Under the pieces are notes generated by a model. It saw only the letters and a program-made list of their open reading frames with translations, did no database searches and had not been told where the DNA came from. From NCBI RefSeq assembly GCF_004153165.1, contig NZ_SEMD01000020.1:1-51230 (forward strand): a DNA stretch of 51,230 bases, in the 5' to 3' direction. Shown here piece by piece: positions 26,264-34,078 of the stretch; position 1 is the stretch's first letter; each line of letters begins with the position of its first letter. This DNA is from Sporolactobacillus sp. THM7-4. Its GTDB lineage: Bacteria; Bacillota; Bacilli; Bacillales; Sporolactobacillaceae. Both the position numbers and the translations under genes were made by a program.

Positions 26264-27040
26264 ATGAAAATAGCATTGATTCAGTGCGATATCGCTTTTG
26301 GCGATCCGGAGAAAAATTATCTTCATGTAGAAAAAAAGATTGATCAAGCCATGGGAGCGAACCCGGATGTCATCATTCTGCCTGAGCTCTGGACAACTGG
26401 CTATGACCTGGCCCGTCTCGGTAAGATTGCAGACTCGGAGGCCGGACGAACGAGGCAGTTTGCCGGACAGCTGGCCGGAAAATATCAAGTGACGATCATT
26501 TCAGGTTCTGTCGCAAAATTGACGCCGCAAGGCACGACAAACACACTGCTCGTTTTCAATCGACAGGGGGAATGTATTAAAGAATACAGCAAAGCCCACC
26601 TTTTCCGCCTGATGAACGAAGATAAATATTTGAAAGCAGGAGATGAAGACGGCCTGTTTTCAATCGATGGGATTCCGGCTGCCGGATTTATTTGCTACGA
26701 CATCCGTTTTCCGGAATGGATCAGAAAGCATGTACTTGCCGGAGCGAGGATGCTGTTTATTCCCGCTGAGTGGCCGAAGCCCCGGCTCGATCATTGGCGG
26801 ACTCTGCTCATTGCAAGAGCGATCGAAAATCAGGCGTTCGTGATCGCCTGCAACCGCTCCGGAAGCGATCCCGATAATGTATTCGCCGGGCATTCGATCG
26901 TCATCAGCCCATGGGGCAAAGTTCTCACGGAAGCAGGCGAAGAGGAAACGATTCTTCAGGCGGATCTTGATCTATCTTCAATAGACGCCGTTCGCTCACA
27001 CATACCTGTTTTCGAGGACCGGCGCCCCGAACTTTATTAA
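26264..27040 (+). CDS. mtnU: Nitrilase-family amidohydrolase MtnU
   Basis: A 258-residue carbon-nitrogen hydrolase. The catalytic triad is E41 (LPELWTTGY), K110 (YSKAHLF) and C144 (FICYDIRFPEW). It is the partner of MtnE in B. subtilis; by analogy to omega-amidase it likely hydrolyses 2-oxo acid amides such as ketoglutaramate made when glutamine is the amino donor. Start ATG follows TTATGGAGGATTAAT. Divergent from mtnE with a 209-bp shared upstream region. Confidence 0.9.
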   Translation: MKIALIQCDIAFGDPEKNYLHVEKKIDQAMGANPDVIILPELWTTGYDLARLGKIADSEAGRTRQFAGQLAGKYQVTIISGSVAKLTPQGTTNTLLVFNRQGECIKEYSKAHLFRLMNEDKYLKAGDEDGLFSIDGIPAAGFICYDIRFPEWIRKHVLAGARMLFIPAEWPKPRLDHWRTLLIARAIENQAFVIACNRSGSDPDNVFAGHSIVISPWGKVLTEAGEEETILQADLDLSSIDAVRSHIPVFEDRRPELY

Positions 27041-27090
27041 CCAGCCTTCATTTTTTTACGCTCCTGTACTGCTCATCTCTCATTTATGTT

Positions 27091-27137
27091 AAAAAGACGA
27101 CCGTAAGCCATGTTATTCCTCAGCATGACTTACGGCC
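27091..27137 (-). terminator. Terminator of the OsmC-family gene
   Basis: On the minus strand CCGTAAGTCATG and CATGGCTTACGG form a stem with one mismatch, followed by TCGTCTTTTT. It also separates it from the convergent mtnU. Confidence 0.75.
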
Positions 27138-27191
27138 GCGTTTATACAGGTCGCCAGTTGAGAAAACCCGGTAATTTACTGCCCGTGTCGT

Positions 27192-27581
27192 TCACATTTC
27201 CTGTTTAATGATCTCATACGTTTCAGTGACTTCGATGCTGCCGATTACAGATTGAACCATCGAGCAGTTTTTACGTGTCAGTTCCATTATCTTGTCCATT
27301 TTCCCTTCAAGGCCTTCTCCTTTGATTTTAAAATGGACATGAATTTTCTCAATACGATCGGCAATTTTTGGATTCCGCTCCGCTTCGGCGTCGATCTGAA
27401 TATCTTCCACTTCAAGACGTTTCTTTTTGAGAATTTTGGTCATTACTGTCCCGCTGCATACGGCGACAGAAGCAACCATCAACTGATAAGGGCGGAAACC
27501 GAACTGTTCATCGGGAGAAACCTGTAATGTCCCGAACGGTGTTGTTGTGTCAAAACCGTGTTCTGTTTTCAAAAAGTGCAT
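27192..27581 (-). CDS. OsmC/Ohr family protein
   Basis: A 129-residue OsmC-fold protein. FGFRPYQLMVASVAVCSGTVM contains the first redox cysteine and NCSMVQSV the second, the pair used by family members to reduce organic peroxides; this subgroup (YhfA-like) is less studied. The start ATG at 27579-27581 is nine bases past AAGGAG, while the ATG at 27590 overlaps that site. Divergent from the MFS gene. Confidence 0.85.
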   Translation of the reverse strand: MHFLKTEHGFDTTTPFGTLQVSPDEQFGFRPYQLMVASVAVCSGTVMTKILKKKRLEVEDIQIDAEAERNPKIADRIEKIHVHFKIKGEGLEGKMDKIMELTRKNCSMVQSVIGSIEVTETYEIIKQEM

Positions 27582-27747
27582 TTTTTCCATCTCCTTATTT
27601 TGTCTCATTATTATAACATTCTGATACAGTGATTTGTTGCTCCGAACATTGTATAATAGCACTTGTCGCCGCTCTATTTCAGAGTGGGGTATGGAATTTC
27701 TGATCGGTACTGACTTAAAAGATAGAACTGCAACAGAAAGGAAATCA

Positions 27748-28956
27748 ATGATGGACCCGCGCCTGTACAACCGTTTTCGTCTTTCTCTCTTAACCGGCTC
27801 AGTATTTATTTGCGGCATCGCCGAGGGTATGCTTCTGCCGTTGATCTCGACCCTTCTTGAAAAGAACGGGGTATCTTCGACTGTAAACGGTCTGGGAACG
27901 ACAGCGATCTATATTGGTATGCTGGCATCCGCGCCTTTTATGGAAAAACCGATGCAGAAAGTCGGCTACAAACCGTTCTTATTTATTGGATTACTATTAA
28001 TCACACTGTCGCTTTTTCTCTTTCCATTTTATATTAATCTCCTGTTTTGGTTTGTTCTGCGCCTTCTTGTCGGTATTGGAGACAGCATGCTTCACTTCGC
28101 TGCGCAGACATGGATTACGATCAGCAGTCCCGAGAAAAGAAGAGGCAGAAATATCGCCATTTACGGCCTGTCTTTCGGAATCGGTTTTGCTGTCGGACCA
28201 CTGCTGGTTCCGCTCGTTTCTTTCGGTTTATATGTTCCTTTTCTTACTGGTTCGGCAGCTTGTCTCGTTTTTCTTCTGCCTCTTTTGATGTTAAAAAACG
28301 AGTACCCGGAAACGGATTTGCGCAGAGGTCATCGATCTGCACGCTGGCCCGAGCGTTACAGGCAAGTTATTTTGATCGCCTGGTCGGGACTTTTTTGCAC
28401 CTTTGGATTCGGTTTTCTTGAAGCTTCTCTGAACAACAGTTTCCCGATCTTCGCATTAAGAAACGGCTACACTCTTGATGAAATCTCGTCATTGTTGCCG
28501 ATGTTCGTTGCCGGGGGGCTTCTGACCCAGCTTCCAATTGGCGTGATCGGCGACAGGTTCGGCAGAAAAAGGCTGCTCCCTGCTCTGACGCTCCTCGGCT
28601 CACTGTCATTTATGATGGCCGGAATACTGTCACAGAATTATTATGGGCTCTTATTCGCTTTATTGATCGCAGGAATGCTGATCGGATCGCTTTATTCCAT
28701 GAGTATGAGCTACGTCGGCGACATGGTCGACCGTCCGCTCATTCCACTCGGCAATATTCTCATGAGTATCAGTTACAGTTTCGGCAGTATGGCAGGGCCG
28801 ATCGTCGGTAACAAAATGATCGACCTGATTCCGAAAGGCGGCCTTTTTTTCGGTGTCTCCGGGATACTCATGCTGGTTTCCTTCAGCTTGATCCTGCATC
28901 ATTCGCTTCGGTCGAAGAAAAAATCACTGGCCGGCTCCAATCGTCCATTATATTAA
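27748..28956 (+). CDS. yfkF: MFS transporter, YfkF-like
   Basis: A 402-residue, 12-segment major facilitator protein of the drug:H+ antiporter type. The loop 2-3 motif is degenerate; GDRFGRKRLLPALTLLG between segments 8 and 9 is clear. GIGDSMLHFAAQTWITISSPEKRRGRNIAIYG is the segment 4-5 area (quoted in parts: GIGDSMLHFAAQTW, SSPEKRRGRN). Resemblance to B. subtilis YfkF and the nearby yfkD support the name; the exported compound is unknown. Start ATG at 27748 follows AGAAAGGAAATCA. Confidence 0.82.
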   Translation: MMDPRLYNRFRLSLLTGSVFICGIAEGMLLPLISTLLEKNGVSSTVNGLGTTAIYIGMLASAPFMEKPMQKVGYKPFLFIGLLLITLSLFLFPFYINLLFWFVLRLLVGIGDSMLHFAAQTWITISSPEKRRGRNIAIYGLSFGIGFAVGPLLVPLVSFGLYVPFLTGSAACLVFLLPLLMLKNEYPETDLRRGHRSARWPERYRQVILIAWSGLFCTFGFGFLEASLNNSFPIFALRNGYTLDEISSLLPMFVAGGLLTQLPIGVIGDRFGRKRLLPALTLLGSLSFMMAGILSQNYYGLLFALLIAGMLIGSLYSMSMSYVGDMVDRPLIPLGNILMSISYSFGSMAGPIVGNKMIDLIPKGGLFFGVSGILMLVSFSLILHHSLRSKKKSLAGSNRPLY

Positions 28957-29048
28957 TGACAGGAAGCGGTATCCACTCCTGGAATAATCTGAAATCAGCG
29001 GGTGTTCAAGCCATCTTCCGGATGATGCTGCAAATATTGATCGTTCAT

Positions 29049-29498
29049 TCATGATCCGTTTGAATAAAAGAAAATCACTTTACGAATAAAGAAGCGGCAT
29101 ACAGCCAAAAAACAGCGTCCGATCAAGGCGCCCGTCACATTAAGCAAAATATCGTCAACATCAAAAATACGCTCAGCAAAGAAATACTGGCATGCTTCAA
29201 TAGAGAAGCTCATAAGGAACGCGAACAGCAGCGTCCAGTAAAAAGCTGCTCTTTTCTTCCAGATCAACGGCAGCAAAAAACCGAACGGAACAAAAAGCGC
29301 GACATTTCCAAAAATATTTTTTAGAATCAGCAAACCATCTCCACTCGTCAGTATCAGGTGAAGGCTGCTCAGAAGCATCAGATTGCTCGACTGGCCGTAT
29401 GTGTAATAATTATGGGTAAACAGAGTGATAAAGAGAGTAAAAAAAACGTAGCCCCAAAAAAGCCACTCGAACAGGACTTTTCTTTTCTTCAGCATCAT
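29049..29498 (-). CDS. VanZ-like family membrane protein
   Basis: A 149-residue protein with four membrane segments and the VanZ motifs NIFGNVALFVPFGFLLPL and SIEACQYFFAERIFDVDDIL. VanZ of enterococci gives low-level teicoplanin resistance, but most Bacilli members are of unknown role. Two adjacent ATG codons (29498, 29495) follow AAGAAGGTGGC. It stands alone; convergent with the MFS gene. Confidence 0.88.
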   Translation of the reverse strand: MMLKKRKVLFEWLFWGYVFFTLFITLFTHNYYTYGQSSNLMLLSSLHLILTSGDGLLILKNIFGNVALFVPFGFLLPLIWKKRAAFYWTLLFAFLMSFSIEACQYFFAERIFDVDDILLNVTGALIGRCFLAVCRFFIRKVIFFYSNGS

Positions 29499-29519
29499 GC
29501 CACCTTCTTAATAAGCCTG

Positions 29520-29815
29520 ATGTCCAACATCCTGTAATTCTGACTCCCTGGAGTGTGAACCCCGGAAGTATGGCTACAAGTCCGGGAGTTGCTCCGAATC
29601 CGAAAAGTTCATCCTGACCTGAAAAATCCAACCCTGATAAAACAGGCTATTCTCTACTTTATTTACAACCGTTCGTAAAGATTCCAATTCCAATCTTTTC
29701 CGTTTAAAATATCGTCTGCTCCACTTTTGTTATACCTGCATTTATTGAATTCGTGGGAGTTACTTTTGATTTCTGGCACTCACTGTTAATTTCAGGCTGT
29801 TGCTGTTGCATTATG
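29520..29815. repeat. Degenerate 20-23-bp periodic repeat region
   Basis: This 322-bp gap has no gene. Its right part shows consecutive units AATTCGTGGGAGTTACTTTT, GATTTCTGGCACTCACTGTT and AATTTCAGGCTGTTGCTGTT (29748-29808). The left part has TCCGGGAGTTGCTCCGAATC (29581-29600), whose complement shares GATTCGGAGCAACT with the island at 33905. The centre is too diverged for confident unit boundaries. Confidence 0.6.
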
Positions 29816-29820
29816 AGCAA

Positions 29821-30678
29821 TCACAGTTTCGGGGATTTTCTTTTTTTGAGTGTATTCAAATAATGGATGACCGCATTAATCTGCCCGCCGAAAATAATCG
29901 TAATTGCCGTAATATAGAACCACAGCATGAGGATAATAATGCCGCCAAGTGTTCCATAAGTTGCTGAATAATGGGCAAAATTGCGGACATAAAAGGAAAA
30001 AGCAAAAGATGCAACATACCATCCCACTCCGGCGAAAATCGCTCCAAAAATAGCCTCGTCCCATCTCAGTTTCATATTCGGACCCCATAGATAGAGAACC
30101 GTAAAAATAATGATCGTAACGATAAATGTAACAAGTGCGCTAATCACCGACCATACGTTGGCAAAAGCGTTGGAAAAACCAAAATGCTGAAAGACTATTC
30201 GGGCCAGAGCAGCCGCAAGTACATTAACTGCCAGTGTCATGACTGTGGCAATAACCATTCCCAGCGTTAAGATAATCGAAAGTGGCCGGGTTATAAAAAA
30301 AGGCCGGGTTTCTTCTACCTCGTAAGCGTGATTCAACGTTCGCATCAGCGCATTAATCGCATTCGAAGCCGACCAGAGGGTTGCGATAACCCCAATAGAC
30401 AGCAGGCCGCCCCTCTTTGTTAACACGCTGGCTAAATTTTGATGGATTAAGACCATCATTTCGTGTGGGAGATAGCGGCCGAGAAAGGGCAGCACTTGTT
30501 GCTGAGTCAGTCCCAAATATGGAATAATGGCAAATAAAAAGATAATCAGCGGAAATAGCGACAACAGGAAATAATATGCCAGTGTTGCCGCTAAATCCAT
30601 CGTCTGATCTTTCATGAACCTCTTGGTGAGAAGTTTAATGAAGACTTTCACTTCTTTAAACTTCTGTCTCTTCCCCAT
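29821..30678 (-). CDS. yfkH: YihY/BrkB family membrane protein
   Basis: A 285-residue protein with six membrane segments of the YihY/UPF0761 family. DLAATLAYYFLLSLFPLIIF near the N-terminus and YGTLGGIIILMLWFYITAI near the end are family motifs. Once annotated as RNase BN; that role belongs to another gene, and transport of an unknown compound is more likely. Start ATG follows GGGAGTGGGAGAAA. Downstream of the YfkI- and YfkJ-like genes, as in B. subtilis yfkJ-yfkI-yfkH. Confidence 0.9.
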   Translation of the reverse strand: MGKRQKFKEVKVFIKLLTKRFMKDQTMDLAATLAYYFLLSLFPLIIFLFAIIPYLGLTQQQVLPFLGRYLPHEMMVLIHQNLASVLTKRGGLLSIGVIATLWSASNAINALMRTLNHAYEVEETRPFFITRPLSIILTLGMVIATVMTLAVNVLAAALARIVFQHFGFSNAFANVWSVISALVTFIVTIIIFTVLYLWGPNMKLRWDEAIFGAIFAGVGWYVASFAFSFYVRNFAHYSATYGTLGGIIILMLWFYITAITIIFGGQINAVIHYLNTLKKRKSPKL

Positions 30679-30721
30679 TTTCTCCCACTCCCGTCTTGAT
30701 CTGTCTCTTTAAAAAACATCC

Positions 30722-31249
30722 TTAATGGCTCGTGTTTTTGACACTTTTACCATTCTTTTTGTGCGACTGCATGGGTTTTTGTGCGCTATTTGTGATCGTG
30801 TTCTCCACAGATGAGATGGTCTCAATTTTTGGAACAGATTCGGAGACTGTTCCAACAAGGACCGGATCCTGAAAACGAACCATATTTTGCCCGGTCTTTC
30901 TGATTTTCCCCGCCATCTCCGTGATTTCGTTTCCCGCCTCCATCACGTATTGATAAGCGTTGGTCGAACTCGTCCTTGCCTGTTCGGCGTGATCAATCAT
31001 CTGTTGAAAATCCTGCGATACCTCACGGGCCACCGTTTTCAGATGAGTTCCGGTCGTTTTCAGATAGCGCCCCACCTGATCCGGATTCTTATAGATTGTA
31101 TAGATTAACCTTCCGCCGTTCGATGCAGCCGTAGACAGACGGTTTCCCCAGACCGATCGTGTCTCTCTGCTTAAGAGCGACAGACAGCCGCCAATCAGGC
31201 CGCCAATCACCATTAATCTACCCATATTGCTTCTACCGTAAATACTCAT
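30722..31249 (-). CDS. YfkI-like protein, unknown function
   Basis: A 175-residue protein with a glycine-rich hydrophobic N-terminus (MGRLMVIGGLIGGCLSLLSRETR) like YtxH/GvpP-type small membrane anchors (shown here in full as under 25 residues: GRLMVIGGLIGGCLSLL). The remainder is polar and helical, with a Ser/Lys/Asn-rich, probably disordered tail. Its place between yfkH and yfkJ suggests the yfkI position; it is longer than that protein. Start ATG at 31249 has AGAGAAAG upstream, a weak site. Function unknown. Confidence 0.65.
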   Translation of the reverse strand: MSIYGRSNMGRLMVIGGLIGGCLSLLSRETRSVWGNRLSTAASNGGRLIYTIYKNPDQVGRYLKTTGTHLKTVAREVSQDFQQMIDHAEQARTSSTNAYQYVMEAGNEITEMAGKIRKTGQNMVRFQDPVLVGTVSESVPKIETISSVENTITNSAQKPMQSHKKNGKSVKNTSH

Positions 31250-31390
31250 CTTTCTCTGCCCCCTTGCAGTGTATATAATCCACTAAGGATTACCTTTTTA
31301 TTCTGTACACAACCCTGTAGAATATGACGACAACTGATATAAGCCGTTTGTTAAATAGTGGAGAAAAAATCATACGAATTTACGTGAAAC

Positions 31391-31870
31391 TCAGGAACGA
31401 TTGATTTTTTTCAAAAAACATTTAAGCATGACATCAGTTCCCTTGTCGACAAGTTTGAAGACTTCATCAAACCGTCCTGAATAATAAGGATCCGGAACAT
31501 CTTCTGTAGGATGATCCTCAAGCAAATTCATGAAACGAACGACTTTATTTTTATTCTTCCCGCATTGATCAGCGACGAAACGTAAATCCTGTTCATTACT
31601 CCGATCCATGGCGACCAGCCAATCAAATTTATCAAAATCACTGGGTTGAATCTGTCTTGCCCGGATTCCTTCATACGAAATTCCTGATAAGTCAAGAATC
31701 TTCCGCGTACCGGAATGCGGCTTACTCCCCAGATGCCAGTCTCCTGTTCCGGCCGAATCAACGAAAATTTGATCTTCGAGCCCCGCTTTTTTAACTTTGT
31801 CACGAAGGACAGCTTCAGCCATTGGTGACCGGCAAATATTACCCAAACAGACAAAAAGAATCCGAATCAT
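31391..31870 (-). CDS. yfkJ: Low-molecular-weight protein-tyrosine phosphatase
   Basis: A 159-residue phosphatase. The P-loop C8-LGNIC-R14-S at the N-terminus holds the nucleophile C8 and R14; the acid is D127 in VPDPYY. It dephosphorylates phosphotyrosine proteins in the cytosol; B. subtilis YfkJ takes part in ethanol-stress resistance. Start ATG follows AAGAGGTAGAAAAAA. First gene of the yfkJ-yfkI-yfkH cluster; 141 nt separate it from the next gene. Confidence 0.95.
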   Translation of the reverse strand: MIRILFVCLGNICRSPMAEAVLRDKVKKAGLEDQIFVDSAGTGDWHLGSKPHSGTRKILDLSGISYEGIRARQIQPSDFDKFDWLVAMDRSNEQDLRFVADQCGKNKNKVVRFMNLLEDHPTEDVPDPYYSGRFDEVFKLVDKGTDVMLKCFLKKINRS

Positions 31871-32027
31871 TTTTTTCTACCTCTTCATAGTATATTTTTG
31901 CAATAAAAATGATATCTATGTTTAATCATATCAAGAGAACAGGTAAACACCAATCGATGTGTTTACTTCGGGAAATGAGCGATAATTGTGTTAAAATTGA
32001 CACAAATAAGGAAAAGAGGAGAAGCTG

Positions 32028-33818
32028 ATGAAGACACTCGATCAAACATGGAATCTGGAACCGATTTTTCCAGGAGGCAGCGGTTCACCTGAGTACAAGT
32101 CATTTATGGATAAGCTGCAAAATGATATTGCCGGATTTAAAAACAAACTGGAAGCCGTCTCTGCGCCGATTACTGCAAATGAAGAAGCCGCTTTTCAAAG
32201 TTTAATACATATGTATGAGGAATTATCTAAAAGACTGACCGAAGCGCAAGCCTTTGTCGAATGTCTGACTGCTCAGGATGTTAAGGATGAGACGGCTCTG
32301 GAACGCAGCAACCGTATTCAGTCGCTGGCCGCTCAATTCGAAGCCTGTGAAACGCTTTTTGAAACGAAACTCCGGCAAATAGCAGATAACGACTGGAAGA
32401 CTTTGATGAACCATCAAGAATCTCAAGGGGTTCGTTTCGCTCTGCAGGAAAAAAGAGATCTTTCTAAAAAGAAACTGCCGTCGGAACAGGAAGAACTGAT
32501 CAGCAGCCTCTCCGTCGACGGTTATCACGCTTGGGGCAATCTGTATTATACGATTGTCGGCAAAATCAAAATCCCATTTGATCATCCGGAAAAAGGGAAG
32601 CAGGTCCTTTCCGTCAGCCAGGCGACGAATCTTCTGGATGACGCCGACCGGAACGTACGTAAAGCCGCATTCGACGCCCTGGAAAAAGCGTGGGCCGACA
32701 ATGCTGACCTGTTTGCCGCGACACTGAACCATATCGCCGGATTCCGTCTGAAAACCTATGAGGCAAGGGGCTGGTCAGACGTTCTCGACGAACCACTTGA
32801 TTATAACCGATTGTCGAGAGAAACACTCGACACGATGTGGAAGACCATTAACGCCTATAAACCGGTTTTTGTAAAATTTCTCGACCGAAAGGCAAAACTG
32901 CTCGGCCTGAAAAAACTGTCCTGGTTTGATGTTGACGCCCCGCTGACGCATAAAAGCAAAAAGATTACCTATGAGGAGGCGGCCGATTTCGTCGTTAACA
33001 ACTTCCAGCGCTTTAACCCCGAAATGGCCGATTTTGCAAGACACGCATCAGAAAATCGCTGGATAGAGGCGGAAGACAGGCCAGGCAAGCGTCCGGGCGG
33101 TTTCTGTACCAGCTTTCCGCTCGCAAAAGAGTCGCGAATTTTTCTGACGTTCAGCGGTACAGCGACCAACACATCAACGATCGCCCATGAACTCGGTCAC
33201 GCCTACCACCAATCGGTAATGAACGACCTGCCTTTCCTGACACAGCGCTACGCCATGAACGTTGCGGAGACGGCTTCGACGTTTGCTGAAATGATTGTCA
33301 GCGATGCCGCCCAGTCCGCTGCGGAATCCAAAGAAGAAAAGCTTGGTTTTCTTGCAAACAAACTGGAGCGCAGTATTGCTCTCTTAATGAACATTCACGC
33401 CCGCTTCCTGTTTGAAACCCGCTTTTACGAAGAAAGAAAAAGCGGTCTGGTCAGCGTAGAAAGACTGAATCAGCTGATGACCGAGGCACAGAAAGAAGCC
33501 TATCTTGATTCCCTTGACGTCTACCATCCGACCTTCTGGGCATCCAAGCTTCACTTTTACATCACAGAATGGCCGTTTTATAACTTTCCTTACACATTCG
33601 GCTATCTGTTCAGTACCGGTATTTATGTCCGGGCTCTTAAAGAAGGTACGACTTTTGCCAAAAAATACGATGCCCTCCTGCGTGATACAGGCAGCATGAC
33701 GACCGAACAGCTGGCACAAAAACACCTCGGTGTCGATCTTACGACTCCCGACTTCTGGAGTTCGGCTATTGAATACTCCATCCATGATGTTGATGAATTC
33801 TTGTCGCTGACCGAGTAA
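32028..33818 (+). CDS. pepF: Oligoendopeptidase F (M3 family)
   Basis: A 596-residue cytosolic zinc metallopeptidase. The zinc site is HELGH with H387, E388 and H391, preceded by TNTSTIA; the third ligand glutamate is in AETASTFAEM about 25 residues later. The N-terminal helical PepF domain and C-terminal M3 domain are both complete. It trims peptides of about 7-17 residues, for example those brought in by peptide transporters. Start ATG follows AAAAGGAGAAGCTG. A terminator follows directly. Confidence 0.95.
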   Translation: MKTLDQTWNLEPIFPGGSGSPEYKSFMDKLQNDIAGFKNKLEAVSAPITANEEAAFQSLIHMYEELSKRLTEAQAFVECLTAQDVKDETALERSNRIQSLAAQFEACETLFETKLRQIADNDWKTLMNHQESQGVRFALQEKRDLSKKKLPSEQEELISSLSVDGYHAWGNLYYTIVGKIKIPFDHPEKGKQVLSVSQATNLLDDADRNVRKAAFDALEKAWADNADLFAATLNHIAGFRLKTYEARGWSDVLDEPLDYNRLSRETLDTMWKTINAYKPVFVKFLDRKAKLLGLKKLSWFDVDAPLTHKSKKITYEEAADFVVNNFQRFNPEMADFARHASENRWIEAEDRPGKRPGGFCTSFPLAKESRIFLTFSGTATNTSTIAHELGHAYHQSVMNDLPFLTQRYAMNVAETASTFAEMIVSDAAQSAAESKEEKLGFLANKLERSIALLMNIHARFLFETRFYEERKSGLVSVERLNQLMTEAQKEAYLDSLDVYHPTFWASKLHFYITEWPFYNFPYTFGYLFSTGIYVRALKEGTTFAKKYDALLRDTGSMTTEQLAQKHLGVDLTTPDFWSSAIEYSIHDVDEFLSLTE

Positions 33819-33852
33819 ACCGGATTCAGGCCATTCAACCAGTATTCTGTCA

Positions 33853-33893
33853 AGGGAGAAATGAGAGCGATCCTCATTTCTCCCTTTTTGTTT
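33853..33893 (+). terminator. Terminator of pepF
   Basis: AGGGAGAAATGAG and CTCATTTCTCCCT form a perfect 13-bp stem with a 7-base loop, followed by TTTTTGTTT. Confidence 0.95.
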
Positions 33894-33904
33894 GTGAGAA
33901 GTCA

Positions 33905-33990
33905 TGTGTTATTTGGAGTGCAGCCATTGCACAGATTAGGAGTAACTTTTTCCGGGTTCAGGGCAACTTCCCGGATTCGGAGCAACTTAA
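33905..33990. repeat. Degenerate ~20-bp repeat between pepF and adeC
   Basis: Three clear units follow each other: AGATTAGGAGTAACTTTTTC, GGGTTCAGGGCAACTTCC and GGATTCGGAGCAACTTAAA (33934-33991), sharing G-ATTC-GAG-CAACTT. One unit core recurs in reverse at 29586-29600. Confidence 0.6.
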
Positions 33991-34078
33991 AATAAAGCCG
34001 TCTGCTTCTGAAATTAACGATAACGGTAATTACAAAATCAGTTATAATGTTTTTATATATCTTTGTTCGGAGGGGGAA

